From positions 92,431 through 156,430 of the forward strand of contig UQKD01000006.1 of the NCBI GenBank assembly GCA_900541585.1: a DNA stretch of 64,000 nt. The letters are read 5' to 3'. Both the position numbers and the translations under genes were made by a program. The first letter of the stretch is position 1, and every line of letters starts with the position of its first letter. Positions 56,977 through 64,000 of this stretch are shown here, piece after piece. Source of the stretch: an uncultured Alistipes sp. Lineage in GTDB: Bacteria > Bacteroidota > Bacteroidia > Bacteroidales > Rikenellaceae. Under the pieces are notes generated by a model. It saw nothing but the letters and a program-made list of their open reading frames with translations, was not told the origin of the DNA and did no database searches.

Positions 56977-58425
56977 TCATTCCGCCTCGGGTTCGTAGCC
57001 GTCGGCCTTGGCGCCCCACATCAGGAGGAAGACCAGCATGCCCACGAGGGCCATGCCCAAGATGCCGACATAGGCCCAGTTCCAGCCGTAGTGCTGGGCC
57101 ACGAAGCCCAGTCCCACACCCGAAATGAGCGTCGAAGCATAACCGAACAGCCCCGTGAGGCCGTTGGCCGTGGCGGCGGCCTTCTTCGTGGCCTGATTCG
57201 CGGCGGCAATGCCGATCAGCGCCTGCGGGCCGTAGATGCAGAACCCTGCGGCGCAGAGCGTGGCGAACAGCAGCCAGATCGGCGCGTCGGCGGGCAGCTG
57301 CCAGAAAAGGAAGACGAACAGTGCGGCGCCCGCCATGCAGAAGACGCAGGTGCGGTGCGCACGCCCCTTGAGCCACTTGTCCGTCGCCCAGCCGGCGAAG
57401 AGCATGCCGAGGATACCGGCGATCTCGAACATCGCCACGAGCCATCCGGCATGCGACATCGAGACGCCCTTGGACTGGCTCAGCAGCGAGGGCCCCCAGT
57501 CGAGCACCGAGAAACGAACGATGTAAACGAAGAAGTTGGCGAAGCCCAGAATCCAGATCAGCGGATTCTTGAAGACGTATTTCATCAGGAACGCCTTGTG
57601 CTCGGCGCCCTTCTTTTCGGTTTTCACCTGCTTGGTCTCGGTTCCCTCCAGTTCGGGAAGCCCCACCGAGGTCGGGGTGTCGCGCAGGAAAACCACCAGG
57701 CCGATGGCTCCGGCGAAAGCGATCGCCGACGGAATCCAGAAACACCATTTCCATGCCCCGACATGCGCCGCGGAGGTCATCACGCGCTCCATGCCCGCGG
57801 CATCGTCGGGCGAAACGCCCAGGTTGGCGGCGATGGAAGCCACGGTGTCGGGATCGCCCGTCATGTTCGTCCCCAGCGTCCCCATGATGTAACCGCAGAG
57901 AATCACCACGAGGCCCGCGCCGATCGAGTGCGAGGTATTCCACACCGACATCTTCGTCGCCAGCTCCGTAGGCGGAATCCAATGGGTCAGCAGACGCGCG
58001 CAGGGCGGGAATCCCGTACCCTGCAACAGGCCGTTGACGACCCACATGACGCCCATGAAGAGGATCATCGTGTTGCCGAACTGGTCGCCCGAATGCTCGC
58101 CCGTGATCCAGTAGGAGACGTCCTCGCCGAATCCGAACGCGAAGTTGGCCAGTGCGCACAGCGCCAGGCCGATGGCCATGTACCAGCGGGCGTTCATGCG
58201 GTCGGCCAGGATGCCGTTGGCGAAACGCGAGAAGCCGTAGATCAGGCCGTTCAGGGTGAGAAAGATACCGAGGCTCGTCTTCGAAATGCCGAGATCGGCT
58301 TCCAGACCGGGCATGGCCAGCGAAAAGTTCTTGCGCACGAAGTAGAAGAGCGCATAGCCGACCATCGTCGCGATGATCGTACGCATCTGCCAATACTTGA
58401 AGCGCTTGGTTTGTTCAGATGTCAT
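56977..58425 (-). CDS. OPA-family glycerol-phosphate-type antiporter (GlpT-like)
   Basis: This protein of about 482 residues has 12 transmembrane segments of the major facilitator type. The first helix region GYALFYFVRKNFSLAMPGL is the typical signature of organophosphate:phosphate antiporters such as GlpT, UhpT and PgtP. ATG 58425 is preferred over an upstream TTG. It sits between the G1P dehydrogenase and the regulator genes on one strand. Uptake of a glycerol phosphate is likely, but hexose phosphate or phosphoglycerate cannot be excluded. Confidence 0.88.
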   Translation of the reverse strand: MTSEQTKRFKYWQMRTIIATMVGYALFYFVRKNFSLAMPGLEADLGISKTSLGIFLTLNGLIYGFSRFANGILADRMNARWYMAIGLALCALANFAFGFGEDVSYWITGEHSGDQFGNTMILFMGVMWVVNGLLQGTGFPPCARLLTHWIPPTELATKMSVWNTSHSIGAGLVVILCGYIMGTLGTNMTGDPDTVASIAANLGVSPDDAAGMERVMTSAAHVGAWKWCFWIPSAIAFAGAIGLVVFLRDTPTSVGLPELEGTETKQVKTEKKGAEHKAFLMKYVFKNPLIWILGFANFFVYIVRFSVLDWGPSLLSQSKGVSMSHAGWLVAMFEIAGILGMLFAGWATDKWLKGRAHRTCVFCMAGAALFVFLFWQLPADAPIWLLFATLCAAGFCIYGPQALIGIAAANQATKKAAATANGLTGLFGYASTLISGVGLGFVAQHYGWNWAYVGILGMALVGMLVFLLMWGAKADGYEPEAE

Positions 58426-58535
58426 TTCGAAATGAAAGTTAGTAGTTTCAGAAGCCAAATATACAACTTTCGGAGCGATATTCTAAATTATTTCCGTGAT
58501 TTTTCCGTTTTATCGTCCGAAAGCCGCACACGACC

Positions 58536-59936
58536 CTACACGCCCGGAACCGAATCCGCGGCGGAGAGAGCCGGTTCCCCAAGGCCCGGCGCAGGGCTTC
58601 CGACCTCCCAGACGCCGCCTTTGCCGAACAGCGAGTCGAGCCACTCCTCCATCCAGCCGCAGCGGAATGCGGTGTCGATGACCGTATAGCGGCTGCGCAT
58701 GTAGGGAATCTTCCCGAACGCCTCGCGGAAACGGGCGCGCGAGACGCCGATCTGTTCGGGTTCGTACGGAGCGCCGACGAGTTCCAGGCGGCGGCGCACC
58801 TCGGCGAAAGGAATGATCTGACGGCGGATGCGTTCGCGCAGTTCGGGCCACGCCTTTTTGAGCCGCACGAGCTGGTCGCGCAGGCCCTCCTTATCCACGT
58901 ATTTGCCGCGGGTCTCCTTCAAGCCGCGGGCCACGAATTCGGGGTCGTTGTGGAAGACGGCGCGGATATCCCGCTCGGTCTCGTCCCACGATTTCCACGC
59001 GGCGACGCACTTTTCGATGTCCAGCTGCTCCACGGGGGCGTCGAGCAGCATTTCGAGGAAGGCCGTCGAAGCCAGCGTGCCGATACCGACCTTGAAGCCG
59101 TGCGACACCGAAGCGCCGTTGAAACGCAGGTGCTCCATGTCCCACAGGTGGCTGAACTGGTGTTCGGCGCCCGAAGCCGGGCGGCTCGACTGCGTGGCCT
59201 GCATGGCGAAACCGCTCAGCAGCAGCCCTTCGGCCAGCTGTTCGACCTTCTCCACATTGCCGGCATGCACGCCTGCGGGGTCGGACAGGGCCTCTTTCAG
59301 CCCGTCCTGCACCAGCCCGAAGGCAAAATCGTCCATCGGTTCCGACCCCACGGCGTCGGAAAGCATCCAGTCGGCCCCGGCAGGAATCTTGGCGATCAGG
59401 TCGGCGTAGCCCGAAGCCGACATTCTGGCGGGCGCAGCGGCCGAGATCGACGGATCGAGGACCATGCCCAGCGGCGCCGGGCAGTCGAAGGTCTGCTTGT
59501 TGCCGTCCTTGGTGATCGAAGCCCCGTAGGCCGTGTAACCGTCCATCGAAGCGGCCGTGCCGACCACCATGTAACGGCGCCCGTTGTGGTGGGAACAGAG
59601 TTTGGTCAGGTCGTTGATCACGCCCGAACCGACGGCCACGGGAACGGCATCGGTCGCAGCCAGCACACCGTCCAGCTCCTCGATGAACGACCATTCGGCG
59701 TAGAGTTTCGGATCGGTGAACACGTGCGGTTCGTCCTGCGCGATACCCGCATCGGCGAGAATGCGGTGCACCTCGCCGCCGGCGACGCGCCACGTATTGG
59801 TGTCGGCGACCACGACGGCGCGGCAGCCGGGAAACAACTCGTTGAACATCTCCACCGTCCGCGGAAGGGTTCCGACACCGATCACCAGCGCTTTGGTGTC
59901 GGTCGTGCGCTGAAGGGCACTCTCTACCTTATTCAT
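58536..59936 (-). CDS. sn-glycerol-1-phosphate dehydrogenase-like protein (EgsA/AraM type)
   Basis: The 466-residue protein belongs to the iron-containing alcohol dehydrogenase / G1PDH superfamily. The NAD-binding start is KALVIGVGTLPRTVEMF, then VAVGSGVINDLTKLCSHH and GTAASMDGYTAYGAS. Metal-ligand His blocks are HQFSHLWDMEHL and SHGFKVGIGT. The first 350 residues match EgsA/AraM; about 100 more form a C-terminal helical extension. EgsA reduces dihydroxyacetone phosphate to glycerol-1-phosphate, the archaeal stereoisomer. In this context it may instead oxidise imported G1P. Confidence 0.9.
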   Translation of the reverse strand: MNKVESALQRTTDTKALVIGVGTLPRTVEMFNELFPGCRAVVVADTNTWRVAGGEVHRILADAGIAQDEPHVFTDPKLYAEWSFIEELDGVLAATDAVPVAVGSGVINDLTKLCSHHNGRRYMVVGTAASMDGYTAYGASITKDGNKQTFDCPAPLGMVLDPSISAAAPARMSASGYADLIAKIPAGADWMLSDAVGSEPMDDFAFGLVQDGLKEALSDPAGVHAGNVEKVEQLAEGLLLSGFAMQATQSSRPASGAEHQFSHLWDMEHLRFNGASVSHGFKVGIGTLASTAFLEMLLDAPVEQLDIEKCVAAWKSWDETERDIRAVFHNDPEFVARGLKETRGKYVDKEGLRDQLVRLKKAWPELRERIRRQIIPFAEVRRRLELVGAPYEPEQIGVSRARFREAFGKIPYMRSRYTVIDTAFRCGWMEEWLDSLFGKGGVWEVGSPAPGLGEPALSAADSVPGV

Positions 59937-60114
59937 AATATCTGCTTGATTATTCTGTTTTCAATTTTCACAAACGAAACCCGCAGGGAAGCTCCCGGGT
60001 TTCCCAAAACAAAGGCAAATATAAATATTATTTTCCTTTTACCAGTCAAAAGCAACGAAAAAATTTTCTTTTCATGGTGTATTTTATTTCCTTTCGGATT
60101 AACAAAACGAAAAA

Positions 60115-60146
60115 TTGGATAAAAGAAAATAAAAACATACCTTTGA
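60115..60146 (+). promoter_or_regulatory. Promoter of the phosphoesterase-HAD pair
   Basis: TTGG (60115-60118), 20 bases, then TACCTTTG (60139-60146). The -7 box is exact and the -33 box has one mismatch. The start codon is 26 bases downstream. Confidence 0.6.
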
Positions 60147-60171
60147 ATCTCGAACCGATACAACTTTCGCC

Positions 60172-61368
60172 ATGAAACGACTTACCCTGTTGCTGGGCGC
60201 GCTCCTGCTGACGGCCGCCGCCCTCGCCCAAACCGCCGTGCCGCCTACGGTGCGCATCGCCCACGGACCCTATGTACTGAATGTCACCGAAGACGGCTTC
60301 ACGGTCGTCTGGGACGCGATGGACGACGCCATCGGCTGGGTCGAACTCGCCCCGATGGACGGATCGCACTTCTACTCGGCCGAGCGGCCCAGGTATTACG
60401 ACTCGCACCTCGGACTTTGCCGCGTCGGACGCATGCACCAGGTGCGGATCGAAGGACTCCGGCCCGGCACGACCTACCGCTACCGCATCATGCAGCGGGG
60501 AATCGTCCTGAACGAGGGCAACAAGCGCGTCATCCTCGACGACGGGAACGGCAGCGAGGTGTTCCGGCGCAAGCCCTACACCATCAGGACCCCCGACCCG
60601 GCGCAGGAAAAAGTCGATTTCTGGATGGTCAACGACATCCACGCCCGCGACTCCGTTTTCCAGCTGCTGATCGGGGACGCCCCCGAGGCCCGTCCGGATT
60701 TCGTCTGCCTGAACGGCGACCTGGCCAGCCAGACCGAGACCGAGCAGACGCTCTGGGATGCCTGCCTCGCGTCGGCATCGAACATCCTCACGCCCGCGGG
60801 CATTCCGCTCGCCGTGACGCGCGGCAACCACGAGAACCGCGGCGCTTATGCGCAGCATTGGCTCGACTATTTCCCCACGCCGACCGGCGAGACCTACTAC
60901 ACGTTCCGCCGCGGCCCGGCCCTCTTCATCGTGCTCGACGGCTGTGAGGACAAACCCGACAACGATCTCCGCTATTACGGCATGGGCGACTGGAACGCAT
61001 ACCGCCGACAGCAGGCCGAATGGCTGAAAGGCGTCGTCAACAGCGACGAATTCCGGGCGGCCCCCGTGCGCATCGTACTGATGCACATGATCCCGGGCAA
61101 GGAGGACAGCTGGTACGGCGAGCAGCAGATCCGCAAGCTGTTCGTCCCCGAACTCGTCGGCAAAGGCATCGACCTGATGCTCTGCGGCCACTACCACCGC
61201 TACCACTGGATCGACGACGGCAGCCGCGGGGTCGACTTCCCGATCCTCGTCAACTCGAACAACGACTGTATCCGCGTGTCGGCCGACGCGAAGGGCATCG
61301 ACCTGAAGGTGGTCAACACCGCGGGCGCCGTGATCAAACAACACCGCATCGACAAAAAGACCGAATAA
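60172..61368 (+). CDS. Exported metallophosphoesterase with FN3-like N-terminus
   Basis: The 398-residue protein has a signal peptide to about residue 19 (ALAQ). Residues about 25-120 form an FN3-like domain as in purple acid phosphatases (TVRIAHGPYVLNVTEDGF, LRPGTTYRYRI). The dimetal centre is complete: MVNDIHARDS, LNGDLAS, RGNHENRG, LMHMIPG and CGHYHRYHW. It likely removes phosphate from small molecules or polymers in the periplasm. The stop is four bases before the HAD gene, so they form an operon, divergent from the G1P dehydrogenase. Confidence 0.93.
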   Translation: MKRLTLLLGALLLTAAALAQTAVPPTVRIAHGPYVLNVTEDGFTVVWDAMDDAIGWVELAPMDGSHFYSAERPRYYDSHLGLCRVGRMHQVRIEGLRPGTTYRYRIMQRGIVLNEGNKRVILDDGNGSEVFRRKPYTIRTPDPAQEKVDFWMVNDIHARDSVFQLLIGDAPEARPDFVCLNGDLASQTETEQTLWDACLASASNILTPAGIPLAVTRGNHENRGAYAQHWLDYFPTPTGETYYTFRRGPALFIVLDGCEDKPDNDLRYYGMGDWNAYRRQQAEWLKGVVNSDEFRAAPVRIVLMHMIPGKEDSWYGEQQIRKLFVPELVGKGIDLMLCGHYHRYHWIDDGSRGVDFPILVNSNNDCIRVSADAKGIDLKVVNTAGAVIKQHRIDKKTE

Positions 61369-61372
61369 CGAC

Positions 61373-62242
61373 ATGGAAAACAAACCCTTTCACAAGTACC
61401 GCTCCGTCTGGGAGCATGCCGAACTGATGGAACGCCTGCGCCGCATCCGCCACGTGGCGCTCGACATGGACGGCACGATCTACATGGGAATGTCGCTGTT
61501 TCCCTACACGCAGGCCTTCCTGCGCGGGCTCAAGGAGCAGGGGATCGGCTACTCGTTCCTGACGAACAACCCGTCCAAAAGCATCGCGGACTATCTCCAT
61601 AAACTCGACACGCTGGGCATCAAGGCTTCGCGCGACGAGATGTACACCACGGCGCTGGCCACCATCGACTACATCAAGACCCATTACCCTGCGGCCAAGC
61701 GGCTGTTCCTGCTCGGCACACCGTCGATGATTTCGGAATTCGAGGCCGCGGGCTTCGAGTCATGCGCCGACTCGGCCGACGACGTGCCCGACGTGATCGT
61801 GGCGGCGTTCGACATGACGCTACGCTACGAACGGCTGTGCCGCGCGGCCTGGTGGATCAAGCAGGGAGTGCCTTATATCGCCACCAACCCCGACCGGGTG
61901 TGCCCCACCGACCTGCCGACGGTGCTGGTCGACTGCGGCTCGATCTGCGCCTGCCTCGAACACGCCACGGGACGCCGCCCGGACATCACGCTGGGCAAGC
62001 CCGACCCGAACATGCTTTCGGGCATCCTCTCGCGCCACGGGTTGCAGCCCTACGAGATCGCCATGGTCGGCGACCGCATCTACACCGACGTCCAGATGGC
62101 CCACAACGCCGGTGCGATGGGCGTGCTGGTGCTCTCGGGCGAGACGACGCTCGACGTGGCCGGCAAGGCCGACCCGCAGCCCCACATCACGGCCGACAGC
62201 ATCGAAGTGCTGGGCGAACTGATCCGCGAAGCAAACAGGTAG
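61373..62242 (+). CDS. HAD-IIA (NagD-like) phosphatase
   Basis: The 289-residue cytoplasmic protein has HAD motif I LDMDGTIYMG with both Asp, motif II SFLTNNPSKS, and motifs III/IV GKPDPNM and VGDRIYTDVQMAHNAG. The cap is of the C2A type. Family members include NagD and glycerol-phosphate or 2-phosphoglycolate phosphatases. With the neighbouring G1P dehydrogenase and GlpT-like carrier, a glycerol-phosphate phosphatase is a reasonable guess, but sequence alone does not fix the substrate. Confidence 0.92.
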   Translation: MENKPFHKYRSVWEHAELMERLRRIRHVALDMDGTIYMGMSLFPYTQAFLRGLKEQGIGYSFLTNNPSKSIADYLHKLDTLGIKASRDEMYTTALATIDYIKTHYPAAKRLFLLGTPSMISEFEAAGFESCADSADDVPDVIVAAFDMTLRYERLCRAAWWIKQGVPYIATNPDRVCPTDLPTVLVDCGSICACLEHATGRRPDITLGKPDPNMLSGILSRHGLQPYEIAMVGDRIYTDVQMAHNAGAMGVLVLSGETTLDVAGKADPQPHITADSIEVLGELIREANR

Positions 62243-62562
62243 CAGCGGCCGGAACTTCGCTGCCGGAACTTCGCTGCCCGACGCCATGCCGCCGATCCGC
62301 CGCCCCGGCGGGGTTTCGGTCAAACAGAAACGCCCGATAAGTTACGACAATGGTCCTATCAGAAAATACCGAACCAGGACGGGAGCGGGGTTAAAGAGAT
62401 GTAACGATTCGATATTCCGGACGTTGCGTTTTTGTATAAAAGAGTAGGTAACGAGAAAGCAACGGTTTGTTTTCAGCCGATTGCGCTCAAATGCCGCATT
62501 TCAAATAACCTAACGCAAGGTAGGAAAAATTTTCGGGACAGGCAAATTTATATTACCCCCCC
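62243..62562. other. Intergenic region between convergent genes, nothing assigned
   Basis: The 320 bases contain a tandem direct repeat of GCCGGAACTTCGCTG near the HAD stop, an AT-richer centre and a run of eight C next to the downstream stop. I see no RNA gene, ORF or clear terminator. Confidence 0.5.
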
Positions 62563-63936
62563 CTAAACCCTACTCAGCTCCTTAAGCAAAGATCTTCTTG
62601 CCGGATATATGGTTTTGAGCTCCCGCACCAGCTTCCCGGCCGCGTCGCGGGCCCCCAGTTTTATCATGCGACGGATATACCGGCAGGCCGTCCGATAATG
62701 GGCGCGGCCCATATACCGTTCCAGGTAGTCGAGCACGAGTTCCCTGTAAAGGCATGCCATCTCGTTGGAATACATGTCCGCCAGATAGCGTTCCGCCCCG
62801 GCGACGCGCTCGAAAGTTGCGTGCTGCCGGAGGAGTCCGAGCAACTCCTCCCACTGTGACTCCCAGATGTACAGACGGGAGACGCGGTCGTAACACTCCC
62901 CCGCGCACTCTTTCTCCAATTCCCCGACAAGAGCGCTCCTATAAGCCGGCCATTGTTCCCCGGGGACAAGGGATTTCATCAGCTCGTAATAGTATTTCAG
63001 GGGATGGTGGCGCCCGTTTGAATGGATGTAGGCGTAACGGGCGAGTCTGACCGCGCTTTCCGTATCTCCGCGTCGCCGGCAGACAGTCAGCAGGTAGTTG
63101 CGCCACTCCGCGGCCTGCCGGGGATCGCTCTTTTCGTCCCGGGCAATCCCTTCGAGAGCCAGTTTTCCGGCTTTCTGATAATCTTTCACGTCCAGAGCCT
63201 TTTCTATCAGCGCGGCCCTGAACCGCGGGTTGGAAATGTTGCCTTCCATGAACCGGACTGCGGCCTGTGAACCTTCTGTCTTCCCGATGAGTTCCAGCAT
63301 CAACTCCCGGGTTCTGTCATAGCCGGGATCCCGGCCTTTGCCGTTCGGCTTTATTCTTTCCAGGGCAGACTTCACCCTCTCCTTTTCCCGCGCGGTTTCC
63401 ACGAGCCTGATGCCCAGATGCAGGGCTGTGAAGTGCCAGTCCCAGCCATGGAGCGTGCCGTTCTCGAACAGGGACAGCAGCCACCCGAACAGTTCGTCAT
63501 GCTGCACCGCTGTCAATTCCGATCCGACAAGGACCTCCAGCACGCCGAAAGCCTCCTCCATGCCGCGGCCTATCTGCCCGTCACTGTCGTCCGCATCACA
63601 ACTGATCACATCCGCCATCTCCCCGATAATGGCTGTCGCGGCGAACATGGCCCGCTGTATCTCTCCTTTCGCTATCCCGGCTCTTGCTTTGCCGGCCATC
63701 TCGCGGATGATACCGCCGAGGCGTCCCGCGTTCCGCCGGTCCACGAACCCGGACCGGTCGGAGAAGGCCTTTATCAACGACCTCAGCTGCCGGGTGTAAA
63801 GTTCTCCGGATTCCGGGGACAGGAGGTGAACGTGTTTGGCCGCGAACAGCTGCCCGAACTTGTCGTCTTGCATGCAGGCGTCACGCATGAAAGCTTTCAG
63901 GTCGTCGTGGGACAGCCTGCCGAGAAGCTCTTCCAC
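62563..63936 (-). CDS. Helical-repeat protein resembling the C-terminal part of SWIM zinc-finger proteins; possibly truncated
   Basis: From GTG 63936 the frame gives 457 residues, almost all alpha-helical, with tetratricopeptide-like stretches. It begins VEELLGRLSHDDLKAFMRDA, quoted at the limit, and ends YPARRSLLKELSRV. These features recall, from memory, the region after the SWIM domain in Bacteroidota SWIM zinc-finger proteins. The similarity seems to continue upstream (QRRLISDGYAER), but an in-frame TAG at 63979-63981 blocks it and there is no ATG. The SWIM motif itself is not in the window. The gene may be a remnant or may start at GTG as a stand-alone protein. Confidence 0.55.
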   Translation of the reverse strand: MEELLGRLSHDDLKAFMRDACMQDDKFGQLFAAKHVHLLSPESGELYTRQLRSLIKAFSDRSGFVDRRNAGRLGGIIREMAGKARAGIAKGEIQRAMFAATAIIGEMADVISCDADDSDGQIGRGMEEAFGVLEVLVGSELTAVQHDELFGWLLSLFENGTLHGWDWHFTALHLGIRLVETAREKERVKSALERIKPNGKGRDPGYDRTRELMLELIGKTEGSQAAVRFMEGNISNPRFRAALIEKALDVKDYQKAGKLALEGIARDEKSDPRQAAEWRNYLLTVCRRRGDTESAVRLARYAYIHSNGRHHPLKYYYELMKSLVPGEQWPAYRSALVGELEKECAGECYDRVSRLYIWESQWEELLGLLRQHATFERVAGAERYLADMYSNEMACLYRELVLDYLERYMGRAHYRTACRYIRRMIKLGARDAAGKLVRELKTIYPARRSLLKELSRV

Positions 63937-64000
63937 CCGCTCTGCGTAACCATCCGAAATAAGCCGCCTTTGACAATTCTATTTTGCGAGCGAACTTTGC

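Overview
The window looks like chromosomal DNA of a GC-rich gut Bacteroidota, most like Alistipes. This rests on TAnnTTTG (-7) and TTTG (-33) promoter boxes with 19-21 nt spacing, a SusC/SusD pair, lipoproteins with short leaders, and family usage such as DUF4923, DUF5689 and GH92. The genus is inferred from base composition and gene style, not from a marker search.

Left part (1-26.3 kb). This holds a partial gene, a DUF4923 protein, gdhA, then leftward PAP2-like, rpoN and asnS genes. Rightward genes follow: a GH2-like protein lacking its catalytic residues, an S1/P1 nuclease, rlmH overlapping a LuxR-type regulator, a TonB receptor with a small lipoprotein, nadC, an LtaS-like sulfatase overlapping a DUF2156-GNAT fusion, and a SusCD locus led by a calcineurin-like phosphoesterase and ended by a DUF5689 lipoprotein.

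Centre (26.3-55.8 kb), all on the minus strand. In transcription order this is a pyrimidine cluster (pyrC, carA, carB, pyrK, pyrD, pyrF, glutaredoxin, S41 protein, pyrE, pyrB), a GH92 mannosidase, then a purine cluster (purE, purK, purL, EEP nuclease, purC, purF, purM, purN, purH, purD, membrane protein, folD). All steps to UMP are encoded, and nearly all steps to IMP (no purB). pyrC is preceded by a promoter, a 35-codon leader ORF with a U-rich end, and an intrinsic terminator whose stem contains the leader stop codon; this is the layout of a pyrBI-type UTP-sensitive attenuator. purE is preceded by a second promoter, a 48-codon Gln-rich ORF and a terminator. PyrB carries a C-terminal Cys4 tail resembling the PyrI zinc domain. 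Several families of palindromic intergenic repeats sit at junctions in the cluster.

Right part (55.9-64 kb). A DeoR/GlpR-type regulator, an OPA-family phosphate-ester antiporter and an EgsA/AraM-type glycerol-1-phosphate dehydrogenase lie on the minus strand. A metallophosphoesterase and a NagD-type HAD phosphatase diverge from them. A protein resembling the C-terminal part of SWIM zinc-finger proteins closes the window. The regulator promoter carries a perfect palindrome over the expected start site, and the same 16 bp occur in the same register at a promoter near 6.4 kb. No rRNA, tRNA, CRISPR array, insertion sequence or prophage was recognised.
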